Source of the DNA: Betaproteobacteria bacterium
GTDB lineage: Bacteria; Pseudomonadota; Gammaproteobacteria; Burkholderiales; Burkholderiaceae_C
Assembly (NCBI GenBank): GCA_016704535.1
Contig: JADIZZ010000009.1
Location: 1-21,569, forward strand
DNA: 21,569 bases
Direction of reading: 5' to 3'
Shown here: one piece after another, positions 8,106-15,203 of the stretch
Layout of the letters: each line of letters opens with the position of its first letter
How positions within the stretch are numbered: the stretch's first letter is position 1
Translations under genes and position numbers: made by a program
Notes under the pieces: model-generated
The model's input: only the letters and a program-made list of their open reading frames with translations
Database searches by the model: none
Told to the model about the DNA's origin: nothing

Positions 8106-8789
8106 TCACCAGGTGTTGTTCTCCGGGCTGCCGCTGCACCAAAGGTCGGGCCAGGTGGCATAGATGTCGACCTTGGCCTTGAAACCGTCTTGCAACGCAG
8201 TCTTGCCGCCAGCAAAGTCCGTCTGAAATGCCGAGATCACGCCAGCGGCAGTCTGCATACCGGTGACGGGGTACCGAGCGCCGTAGTACTGCGCGTTCAG
8301 CAACGCAGCGACCGCGTGAAACGCGACCGCCTTGTTGCAGTTGTACTTGTTGGCGATAGCGACCGCATTGCCTTGGGTGTTGCCAACGTCCTTCAGCTTC
8401 ACATTTGGATTGGCGACGAAGGAACCGTTTGTCCAGGAGCCGAAGTAATCCCGGCCAAACACTGTGTTGAAGGAGGAGTCGCGCGAGTAATTGATGTTGA
8501 GCGTCGGCGAGTTGGTCCAAAGCTCAATGCCACCCGGGCTCTTGAACCAGAAACCCGGGCTGCACCCGCAAGGGTTTGCCGAACCGGCTTTCGACAGGTT
8601 GCCCGACGCCAGTTCCGAACCGGTGCATGTGCCCCAGCCCGCCACCGCCGAGCGGCTGGTCACAGACAGTGCAACCGCGGTGCCACTGATGCCAAGCGTG
8701 CCTAACCGCCGCCGGCCACGGTTGACAGAAGGCTGCGGAGCGGGCGTAGCAGACGCGTCGTCCGAGGGGGTCGTGGGCTGCTCGTTCAT
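8106..8789 (-). CDS. Exported Cys-containing protein, first gene of the HprK-related cassette
   Basis: Intact 227-residue protein. The ATG at 8789 is preferred over upstream candidates because GAGG lies about 8 bases ahead and the N-terminus then has sense. A hydrophilic, Pro/Ser/Thr-rich stretch of about 20 residues leads into NRGRRRLGTLGISGTAVALS and TSRSAVAG, a Tat-like or unusually long Sec signal. The mature part begins WGTCTGSELASG and carries NPCGCSPGFWFKSPGGIE, the 'CSPGFW' element seen in various bacterial secreted proteins, then KYNCNKAVAFHAVAALLNA and the end LWCSGSPENNTW. There are six Cys in the mature region and no PEP-CTERM tail. It is first in an operon with PqqD-like, kinase and nucleotidyltransferase genes, which makes it a candidate substrate of that system (inference). 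Confidence 0.8.
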   Translation of the reverse strand: MNEQPTTPSDDASATPAPQPSVNRGRRRLGTLGISGTAVALSVTSRSAVAGWGTCTGSELASGNLSKAGSANPCGCSPGFWFKSPGGIELWTNSPTLNINYSRDSSFNTVFGRDYFGSWTNGSFVANPNVKLKDVGNTQGNAVAIANKYNCNKAVAFHAVAALLNAQYYGARYPVTGMQTAAGVISAFQTDFAGGKTALQDGFKAKVDIYATWPDLWCSGSPENNTW

Positions 8790-9106
8790 GGTGAAACCTC
8801 TATCGATTCGTTGTCGAACACGACGCGCCGTTGCCAATGGCCGTCTCGCAGTAGTACGCAGTAGCTGGATTCTCTGCCAAGCGCTGCCTATAGGCAAAGT
8901 CCGAAGTCACGCCTGCGCTGCCAGCGCCTGCGTCTGGGCACGCGGAAGCGACGCTTGCACTGCTACTGTGATTGGACACCACGCTGGTGCTCCCGGGGGG
9001 CGCCCCCCTGCGCATCGGGGGGCTTGTGACGGCTGTGACGGTGTCTTCCAGCGGGCGACGCGCCTCAGGACGAGGAGCAAAGGCAGCAAGGGTCGTGCCC
9101 GCTGGC
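8790..9106. other. Intergenic region with a G/C-run inverted repeat
   Basis: No credible gene in 317 bases. It carries the promoter side of the exported-protein operon (right up to 8790) and the downstream side of the acyltransferase gene. At 8995-9008 six G, CG, six C form a perfect palindrome, and G-CCCCCC at 9002-9008 also pairs with GGGGGG-C at 9017-9023 around an 8-base loop. The second form could terminate acyltransferase transcription, but no T run follows on either strand. Confidence 0.4.
8885..8896. promoter_or_regulatory. Perfect 12-bp palindrome upstream of the exported-protein operon
   Basis: TGCCTATAGGCA reads the same on both strands and lies 96-107 bases before the ATG of the exported protein, with an AT-rich centre in GC-rich DNA. 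It is a possible operator for the 8.8-5.8 kb operon. On the minus strand TTGGCA follows about 6 bases downstream and TACTAC 18 bases after that, a weak sigma-70-like pair. Confidence 0.35.
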
Positions 9107-10440
9107 TCAATCCGCCATGAAATGCGTCGCATTGCCCAGGTCCTTGCTCGTGACCCCGGCGGTCAATGCCCCGACGAACTTGCGCCAGGCGGTGTCGGGC
9201 TCGGCCAGCGTGAAGCCGTAGAGGCCCTTGCCGTCCTTGGTCTTGCCGCGCACGGCCATCGCACGCACGATGGACGCTTCGTTGGTGCCCAGATGGATGG
9301 TGACCTCGCCCCAGATGTGTGTGGGGATGTCGTCCTTGGCATACGCCAGGAAGCCGAATCTGGACAGTTCCACCACCCGCAGGCTGGTCGTCGTGGCCCT
9401 GCCCTCGGGCGATATCAGCGAGAAATTGCCCGGGCACTTGAGGGAGTAGCGCTGGTGCTGGCGCAGGTGGGTGGCGCCACTTCCGGCCTTGGCAGCTTCT
9501 TCGGCGTCGTCGATGCTCGGCAGCATCTTCTGGTGCTCGGGCAGGTTGTAGATCGAGTGCAGCAGGATGCGCTCGCGCATGCCCAGCCTCTGGAACACCT
9601 GCGTACGCTGGTTGAAGAAGTAGTCCAGCAACTCCGTGGTCATCACCGGGTCGTTGGTCGTGAAATATCGGCGCCCTGGCAACACGATGTTGGGCAGGCT
9701 GACCTTGACGAAGTACGTGTACAGATTCTTTCGGGGGGCTTTCTGGCCGTATATCTCGCGGTACTTGCGGGGTGCACGGCGCAAGTCCAGGGTGGCTCCC
9801 ACGGCCGGTGCACCGTTGGCAAAGTCGTACTTGTCGACCTCGTTCTCCGTCAGCCGCTCGAAGAACAGCAGCGACTCGTACATCTCGATGCGCGTCGGGT
9901 GTACCGCGATCACCAGATGCCGCGTGTCGAAATACGTCGTGCAGTACTCGTACATGAACTTCATCAGCGGGAACAGGATGGCCCCGCCCGTCTTGCGGAA
10001 GTCCTTGTGCACCGCCAGCGCCGACACCTCGGCGAGGTTGCCGCCCCGCGCGCGGATCTCCGTCAGGTCGAAGATCGCCTGCAGCGGAAAGCCGAACACG
10101 CTTTCCCGTATCAACGACAGCGTGCCCACCACCTTGCCGTCGTACTTGGCGCACAGCGTCGTGGTCGTGGGCAGGGCGTGGTACAGGGTGGCGCGCAGGC
10201 CGCTGGGCGCTGGCTTCATGAAACCCTCGCCGACATAGGCGTCGTGCAGCAGCGAATAGCACTGCTCCAGCTCGTCCCGGGTCTCGGCGATCTTCAGAAC
10301 CAAGCGCTGGTCGGGCTTCGGATCGCACTCCCGAAGGAGCGGAAGACGGCAAACCGCAGCGGGCGCGGGAGCAGCGCGAACGCCTTGCGCAAAGCGAGGC
10401 GCCACTGTTTCCGGATACTGCCGATCAGCCGGTTTTTCAC
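9107..10440 (-). CDS. FeeM-like N-acyltransferase with C-terminal PilZ domain (frameshifted)
   Basis: Two-domain protein of about 444 residues. The N-terminal GNAT-type domain resembles N-acyl amino acid synthases of the FeeM kind and exosortase-associated acyltransferases: ETRDELEQCYSLLHDAYVGE, VVGTLSLIRES, NLAEVSALAVHKDFRKTGG, HPTRIEMYESLLFFERL. The C-terminal PilZ domain has RQHQR (the RxxxR motif) and VELSRFGF, the usual D/NxSxxG with Glu in the first place, so c-di-GMP binding is likely. I place the start at a GTG at 10438-10440 because its frame reads KNRLIGSIRKQWRLALRKAF and LLPRPLRFAVFRSF, a basic amphipathic lead typical of these enzymes, and AGG lies upstream. One missing base near 10322-10326 separates this from RECDPKPDQRLVLKIAETRD. 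The uncorrected frame instead extends implausibly to 10558. It is transcribed alone. Confidence 0.75.
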
Positions 10441-10742
10441 TGCGACTTGACCTAACCTTTTCACGCACGTTCAACGTGCACGATGGTATGCGTGCCCACG
10501 GAATAGGAGGTAATCGCGTTGCCGAAGCCGACGGCAAAGGCCCGACAGCGCATGACACGTCGCCGGGCCCGGTCAGACAGGGAGGATCAGAGTCTCAGGG
10601 CGGCGCGACGGCAGCGCAGCGGTGCCAGTGCGGCCAGGCAGGTCAGGGACAGGCGCTTCATGGTGCCGCATTCAGCTGGGGGCAGCTGCAGGGGAGACGG
10701 CCGTCGGGTCCGAACTGACGCAGCGGCCCTGCACCCCTTAGA
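10441..10742. other. Intergenic region; possible small Arg-rich ORF at 10519
   Basis: It lies between the acyltransferase start and the end of the OmpA-like gene. Besides the inverted repeat at 10465, the plus strand has a perfect AGGAGGT at 10505-10511, and a TTG 7 bases later (10519) opens a frame of 95 codons to 10806. The product would be Arg-rich and low in complexity, and its end would run antisense into the OmpA-like gene. The ribosome site is good but the protein looks like composition-driven sequence, so I do not call it a gene. Confidence 0.3.
10465..10479. promoter_or_regulatory. 15-bp inverted repeat upstream of the acyltransferase gene
   Basis: GCACGTT-C-AACGTGC is a perfect inverted repeat with 7-bp arms, 25-39 bases upstream of the GTG start at 10440. 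Its position, next to where RNA polymerase would bind, suits an operator. The regulator is unknown. Confidence 0.4.
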
Positions 10743-11736
10743 TCAGCGGGGCGCGACCACCCCGCCGTCGTCGGACAGCACGATCTCTACGCGACGGTTC
10801 ATCTGACGGCCACCGGCGCTGTCGTTGCCTGCCACCGGGAAGGCCTCTCCATAGCCCTGCGTGCCGATGCGGTCACCCGCAACGCCACGAGAGACCAGCG
10901 CGCTGCGCACGGCGTCGGCACGGCGCGCCGAGAGCTCCTGGTTCATGCTGTCCCCGCCCACGCTGTCGGTGAAGCCCTCTACCTGTGCGCGGCGCTTCGG
11001 GTTGTTCTGGAGGAAGCTGACCAGCTTGTCCATGTTGCGCATGCCACCCGACTTGAGCTCGGCACGCCCGGTGTCGAAGAGCACGTCGCCGATGGTGATG
11101 ACCATGCCGCGATTCGTCTTCTTCGCGTTCAGGTCACGCAACTGCTCCTCGAGCATCAGGTTGCGCTGCATCGCGGCCTGCGCGTCCTGCTGGGAGGCGG
11201 CGGCCTGCTGCTGCGAAGCATCGGCCGCACGCTGCGAGACACGCGCGTCGCGTTCGGCCGACTGGGCCTGGATCTGCGAGGCGCGGGCATCGACCTGCGC
11301 GGCCTGGGCGCTGCGCGTCGCAGCATCGGCTTCCTGGGTGCGGGCTTGCAGGCGCATGCGGTCGCGCTCGGCGTTGGCCTTGGCCACGGCGGCCTCCGAC
11401 GCCCTTGCGGCTGCCCGCAGCCTGCGCCGTGGCCACACTCTGGCTGGCAAGGTAGGCCAGGTTGTTGACGGTGGCCATGTTGTCTTCGCGCGCCAGGGCC
11501 TGGTCGGCGCGGTTCAGCGCGTCGGCGGCCGCCTTCAGCTCGACCGGCGCGCCGTCACGCACTTCCGGGTTGGCCGCCGCGTGCTTGTAGGCGCTGCGCG
11601 CCGAGTTCAGCTGGTCGTTGTTGCGCGGCGCCGAGCCGCAGGCCGACAAGGCCAGCAAGGCAGCGGCGGCGAGCAGGCTCAGGGCACCGAAGGTGCGCGA
11701 ACCGGTGGCGGTGGTGGTGGTGTGTTGCAGCTTCAT
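10743..11736 (-). CDS. OmpA-family lipoprotein with DUF4398 region (frameshifted)
   Basis: Outer-membrane lipoprotein expected to bind peptidoglycan. The ATG at 11736 leads to a signal peptide and lipobox LLALSACGSA. Residues after it (QLNSARSAYKHAAANPEVRD, then LKAAADALNRADQALARED) match the DUF4398 helical pattern. A long Ala/Gln-rich coiled coil follows (ARASEAAVAKANAERDRMR to QRNLMLEEQLRDLNA). The C-terminal OmpA domain reads GDVLFDTGRAELKSGG, then VEGFTDSVGGDSMNQ and LSARRADAVRSALVSRG, with the Asp and Arg that hold diaminopimelate. A frameshift near 11425 (VATAQA to RAAARASEAA) splits the gene; corrected length is about 331 residues. It starts one base after the stop of the DUF4398 lipoprotein, so the two form an operon. 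Confidence 0.88.
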
Positions 11737-11737
11737 C

Positions 11738-12167
11738 TCAATTCCTCGGGGTGTTGGGGGCGGTCTTGCGGGCCATCTCTTCGCGCAAGGCGCGGTCCGC
11801 TTCGTTCAGGGCGTCGGCCGCCTCTTCCTCGACTTAGGCCGACTCGGCCTTGGCCTGCGCCAGCTTGGCGTCGGCCTGGGCCTGCTGGGCCAGGGCCATC
11901 GCACGCACCGGCTCGTCAGCCGCAGCGGCCTCGCGTGGCGCGAGCCATCTTGTCGCGCGCCAGGGCCAGTTCGGCGGGGGCGAACTCGGTGGCGCCGGCG
12001 GCAGATGCGTTCTGGATGGCTGCGGCCGAGACGGCCATCTGCTCGTTGGGCGGCGGTGGCGGCGTGGCGCAGGCGCCCAAGCCCAAGGTGACGACGGCAA
12101 GCAGGCCGGCCGAAGCCAGGGTGCGATGCAGGATGTTGGTGGGGGCGGTGGGCCGGCGTGGGGTCAT
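11738..12167 (-). CDS. DUF4398-type lipoprotein (frameshift and in-frame stop)
   Basis: Small envelope lipoprotein paired with the OmpA-like gene. The ATG at 12167 gives MTPRRPTAPTNILHRTLASA, a hydrophobic stretch and the lipobox LGLGACATPP. The mature part is helical and Ala/Glu-rich: EQMAVSAAAIQNASAAGATE, FAPAELALARDKMARA, then after a frameshift near 11935 EAAAADEPVRAMALAQQAQA and DAKLAQAKAESA. A TAA at 11834-11836 then interrupts, but the same frame continues VEEEAADALNEADRALREEM to a TGA at 11738-11740, one base before the next ATG. This reading keeps the helical heptads and closes the gap to the neighbour, so the stop is probably an error or a recent mutation. Corrected length is about 143 residues. 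Confidence 0.75.
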
Positions 12168-12470
12168 GGTGTGCTTTCGTTGCAGTGCAAAACGAAACGC
12201 TGCACCGCGCAGCTTGTCTAGCCAGGTCGGGCAGCGTCTCGGAAAAGCAAGCTTGGACGCCGCGCCCGTGGGCGTCTGTGCGACATCGCACCTACGGACG
12301 CAAAGGGTTGCCGTCTTACAAACCGCTGCGCCGTGCACTGATGGGCGGGGCGCGAATCGGTTCCTACAGTGGCTCTGGAGGTTGCAGACAACCCACAGCG
12401 CAGCACCGTACCCCGGTGCAAGCGTTGCGCGACAACCCCCTCGACTCATCTTTCAGACTGGAGCAACACC
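12168..12470. other. Divergent intergenic region
   Basis: About 300 bases between the start of the DUF4398 lipoprotein (-) and the BON lipoprotein (+). It must hold both promoters, but I see no convincing -35/-10 or -24/-12 pair, no strong palindrome and no small gene with a ribosome binding site. Confidence 0.5.
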
Positions 12471-12784
12471 ATGACCATTCGCCACACCCTCGCCATCACC
12501 GCCGCCGTTTTCGCCCTGGCCACCGTTACCGGCTGTGCCGTCACGCGCGGGCAGGAATCGGTCGGCGCCTACGTCGACGACACCGCCATCACCACCGCAG
12601 TGAAGGCGCGCTTCGTCGACAACAAGATCGTCGACGCGGCGTCCATCAGCGTCGAGACGCTCAACGGTGTCGGATGCTGTCGGGCTTTGCCAAGAGCGCA
12701 GCCGAGAAGTCGTCCGCCGAAACCGTGACCCGCAAGGTCGAAGGCGTGAAGAGCGTGAGGAACGAGATCGCCATTCGCCCGTGA
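12471..12784 (+). CDS. BON-domain lipoprotein (frameshifted)
   Basis: OsmY-like small envelope protein; BON domains bind phospholipid surfaces and are often induced by osmotic or envelope stress. The ATG at 12471 follows GGAG by 8 bases and encodes MTIRHTLAITAAVFALATVT with a lipobox-like TGCAV. The single BON domain reads VDDTAITTAVKARFVDNKIV, DAASISVETLNG, then after one missing base near 12668 MLSGFAKSAAEKSSAETVTR and VEGVKSVRNEIAIRP. Corrected length is 104 residues, normal for one-BON lipoproteins. The CsbD-like gene follows after 37 bases on the same strand, a pairing that fits a stress-response unit. Confidence 0.87.
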
Positions 12785-12821
12785 GCGTGACGGTCAACCT
12801 GTACTCGACAAGGAGCACTGT

Positions 12822-13042
12822 ATGAACCGGGAACAAATCCAAGGGAACTGGAAGCAGATCACTGGCCATGCCAAGGAGCAATGGGGCAAGCTGACCGACG
12901 ACGACATCGATGTCGTGGCCGGCCGGCGTGACCAGCTCGCCGGCAAGATCCAGGAACGCTACGGCATCGCCAAGGAAGAGGCCGAAAGCCAGGTGGCCGC
13001 ATGGCAGAAGAAGGCCTCCGACAGCTGGTTCAAAAGCATTGA
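12822..13042 (+). CDS. CsbD family stress protein (end uncertain)
   Basis: Small hydrophilic protein of the CsbD family, general-stress induced in many bacteria, molecular role unknown. AAGGAG lies 7 bases before the ATG at 12822. The sequence NREQIQGNWKQITGHAKEQW, GKLTDDDIDVVAGRRDQLAG and KIQERYGIAKEEAESQVAAW is textbook for the family. The reading frame runs on into unrelated Pro/Arg-rich sequence. One inserted base near 13030-13035 would instead end the protein as ...DSWF(K/Q)KH at TGA 13040-13042, about 73 residues and close to the family norm, so I give that end. Without the correction the frame stays open to 13271. Confidence 0.88.
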
Positions 13043-13161
13043 ACCTCGGCCGGGCGCGCGCGGCAGCAGCCACTGCGCCGCACGCTCGCCGGGCCCGCCG
13101 CCCCGATCTGCCGGTCGGGCGCGGTACCCTTCAACACACCACACCCCAGTCGCGTTTGCTC

Positions 13162-13465
13162 ATGCCCGTGCTACTGCATTGGAACCCGCCGGCGCGTGCG
13201 CCGACAGCGTTGGCCGGCAGCGTGCACAGCCTGCTCAGGCGGTGGCGCGCTGCTGGTGGCGGGGTTGGTGATGGTTGCGCTGTTGCTGACGCTGGCGGCG
13301 GTGGTGCAGCAGGCGGTGCAGCAGGCGCAAGCCCGCCACGCCAGTACTGCCGCACGCGCCGACGCCAACTTCCGCTGCAACACGATGGCCAGCAGCGCGC
13401 AGCGCAGCGACTGCCGGTCACGGGCCAGCGGCCCGCTGCGCGATGCGGTCGCCACCAACCCCTGA
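13162..13465 (+). CDS. Small membrane-anchored Cys-pair protein (frameshifted)
   Basis: Uncharacterised. The ATG at 13162 opens MPVLLHWNPPARAPTALAGS and VHSLLRRWR, then one extra base near 13240 separates it from LLVAGLVMVALLLTLAAVV, a single transmembrane helix. The rest (QQAVQQAQARHASTAARADA, NFRCNTMASSAQRSDCRSRA) would be periplasmic. The RCN-x9-DC-x-SR element is repeated in the next gene as RCN-x8-DC-x-AR, so the two neighbours are probably related or work together. Its stop is 22 bases before the next ATG. An alternative GTG start at 13196 skips the frameshift but loses the basic lead. No ribosome binding site is clear. Confidence 0.55.
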
Positions 13466-13486
13466 AGAGTGAATGGAGAGCACCCC

Positions 13487-13978
13487 ATGAGATACCCAGC
13501 CACCCCCTTCCTGCATGCCGGCACCTGTGCCGTCGTGCTCGGCCTGGCCGCGCTGCTGGCGCCGTTGGCCGCAACCGCGGCCAGCAAGTCCGAGCAGGCC
13601 GAACTGCGTGCGCTCTACCAGCGCGAGCTGGCGGCCTGCCGCAGCGGCCAGACGGGCCAGGAGATGAGTGCCTGCCTGCGCGAAGCCCACGCGTCCTACG
13701 CACAGGCGCGACGCGGCGCGCTCGACAACGCCGGGCGGCGGACTACGCCGCCAATGCACGCCAGCGCTGCAACGCGCTAAGCGGCGGCGACAAGGCCGAC
13801 TGCCTGGCCCGCATGGCCGGCCACGGCAGCGTCAGCGGCAGCGTGGAGAGCGGCGGCAGTGCTGCGCGAGCTGAAGACCTACAGCGTCGGCACCCAGCCG
13901 CTCTCGCCGTCGACGCCGGCATCCGCACCGCCGACACCGAGGCCGATGCCCGTGCCCGTGGACCCGCTGCCGCGCTGA
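13487..13978 (+). CDS. Secreted small protein with paired cysteines (frameshifted)
   Basis: Uncharacterised exported protein of a type common in Burkholderiales. GGAGAG precedes the ATG at 13487. Signal peptide: FLHAGTCAVVLGLAALLAPL followed by ATAASK. The mature part has two similar units: ELAACRSGQTGQEMSACLRE and, after a frameshift near 13732, ADYAANARQRCNALSGGDKA with DCLARMAGHGSVSGSVESGG, each with Cys 11-12 residues apart, likely disulfides. A second frameshift near 13857 leads to VLRELKTYSVGTQPLSPST and a Pro-rich tail ending VPVDPLPR at TGA 13976-13978. Corrected length is about 164 residues. It converges on the AI-2E-family gene 26 bases later. Confidence 0.68.
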
Positions 13979-13985
13979 AGCCGCG

Positions 13986-14001
13986 CCGGCCTCGAGGCCG
14001 G
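13986..14001. terminator. GC palindrome between convergent genes
   Basis: CCGGCCTCGAGGCCGG is a perfect 16-bp palindrome that can fold as a 6-bp hairpin with loop TCGA, in the 26 bases between two convergent stops. No T run follows on either strand, so a terminator role is weakly supported. Confidence 0.35.
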
Positions 14002-14004
14002 TGG

Positions 14005-15117
14005 TCAAGGCTGGTCGGCGCGCGCCAGATGGATGTGCCACACCGCAACGAACATCGCTGCCACGACCGGCCCGAGTACGAAACCGTTGAAGCCCATCAC
14101 GGCCATGCCGCCCAGGGTGCTGAGCAGCACCAGCCAGTCGGGCAGGCGCGTGTCGCGGCCCACCAGCATGGGGCGCAGTACGTTGTCGGCCAGGCCAATG
14201 ATGAGCACGCCCCAGGCGATAAGCGCCCAGCCCTGCCACAGCGCGCCGGTGACGAGTAAGTAGATCGCCACCGGCGCCCACACCAGCGCCGCGCCGACGG
14301 CCGGCAGCAGCGACAGGAAGGTCATCAGCGCCGTCCACAGCAGCACGGCACCGATGTCCAGCACCCAGAAGGCCAGACCGCCCAGGGCACCCTGGATGGC
14401 GGCGACGACGAAGCTGCGCACCGTGGCGCGGATAACGGTGCTGAACTTGTCCACCAGTTCCCGCGTGTGCTGCGGCGCCAGCGGCACGGCCCGCCGCAGC
14501 AGGCGCACCAGGCCCTCGCCGTCGCGCATCAGGAAGAAGGCCAGGTAGAGCGCGATGCACACGCTGAGCACGAAGTCGAGCGTGTTCTGGCCGATGCCGA
14601 AGGCCTGCGAACCGAGGATGCGGCTGCCTTGGAGCAGCAGCGCGTTGAGCCAGCGCTGCAGGGCGGTGAAGTTGACGAGGCCGAAGCGGTCCAGCAGTTC
14701 ACGCACCCAGTGCGGCAGCGCGCCGAAGATCTCGCGGAAGTACTGCGTCGGCCGGAGTTCGTTGCTCTGCACCCGTTCGTAGAGCGTGGCGACCTCGTTG
14801 CCCAGCCCGGCCAGCAGCAGCAACAGCGGCAGCACGACGACGACCACCACCAGCAGCAGCGTGAGCCCTGCCGCCAGCGAGCGCCGGCGTCCCACGCGCG
14901 GCAGCAGCCAACGGTTCCAGGGTGCGAACAGCAACGCCACGATGGCGCCCCAAAGGATGGCGCCGGCAAAGGGCTGAAGCACCCAGGCCAGCGCCAGCGT
15001 CACGGCCAGCAGCAGCCAGCGCAGTGCCGGGCCGAAGGCGATGTCGGGTGTGACCACGGTGGCATCCGCGGGCGCGACTTCGGCCGCGGCGCCGTCGGCA
15101 GGTTCTTGGAGGCTCAT
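14005..15117 (-). CDS. AI-2E family transporter (PF01594)
   Basis: Intact 370-residue inner-membrane protein. After a 30-residue Ala/Asp-rich cytoplasmic lead come membrane segments around ALRWLLLAVTLALAWVL, FAGAILWGAIVALLFAP and LAAGLTLLLVVVVVVLPLLL. A long soluble loop follows (LYERVQSNELRPTQYFREIF onward), then more helices including FWVLDIGAVLLWTALMTFL and LLPAVGAALVWAPVAIYLL, and the conserved end GLADNVLRPMLVGRDTRLPD with LSTLGGMAVMGFNGFVLGP. That block and the length fit the family. The name is historical: members have been linked to autoinducer-2 export or ion exchange, and the substrate here cannot be told. It lies 86 bases after the diguanylate cyclase on the same strand; a hairpin lies in the gap. 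Confidence 0.93.
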   Translation of the reverse strand: MSLQEPADGAAAEVAPADATVVTPDIAFGPALRWLLLAVTLALAWVLQPFAGAILWGAIVALLFAPWNRWLLPRVGRRRSLAAGLTLLLVVVVVVLPLLLLLAGLGNEVATLYERVQSNELRPTQYFREIFGALPHWVRELLDRFGLVNFTALQRWLNALLLQGSRILGSQAFGIGQNTLDFVLSVCIALYLAFFLMRDGEGLVRLLRRAVPLAPQHTRELVDKFSTVIRATVRSFVVAAIQGALGGLAFWVLDIGAVLLWTALMTFLSLLPAVGAALVWAPVAIYLLVTGALWQGWALIAWGVLIIGLADNVLRPMLVGRDTRLPDWLVLLSTLGGMAVMGFNGFVLGPVVAAMFVAVWHIHLARADQP

Positions 15118-15164
15118 CGGCGTTCTCGCTGCGCGGCTTGCCGGAACGGCGGCCCATCGTAGCC

Positions 15165-15187
15165 CCGCGGGCGGCCGTTACCCGCGG
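15165..15187. repeat. Hairpin in the gap between diguanylate cyclase and transporter genes
   Basis: CCGCGGG at 15165-15171 and CCCGCGG at 15181-15187 form a 7-bp stem with a 9-base loop. It could attenuate read-through from the diguanylate cyclase into the AI-2E-family gene. No T run follows. Confidence 0.35.
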
Positions 15188-15203
15188 CGCGCCCACAGGC
15201 GCA

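Noticed and set aside
8972..10450. Open frame of 492 codons on the plus strand opposite the acyltransferase
   Set aside because: It mirrors the codon positions of the FeeM-PilZ gene, shows no motifs and starts without a ribosome site.
10477..10496. Possible minus-strand sigma-54 promoter for the acyltransferase (TGCA ... CGTGCC)
   Set aside because: GC and CC are not 10 bases apart, so RpoN spacing is violated.
10588..10661. Minus-strand 24-residue ORF MKRLSLTCLAALAPL...
   Set aside because: It resembles a signal peptide start but ends after 24 codons, has no ribosome binding site and no continuation in other frames.
6435..11836. Stop-codon recoding to explain the in-frame stops (two at expected Tyr codons)
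   Set aside because: Only three cases, two different codons (TAA twice, TAG once), no recoding signal, and many frameshifts nearby that point to sequence error.
14820..14870. Short CGA/CAC/CAG-type triplet repeats
   Set aside because: They lie inside the AI-2E-family gene and encode the run of Val and Leu in a membrane helix; a codon effect, not a separate repeat.
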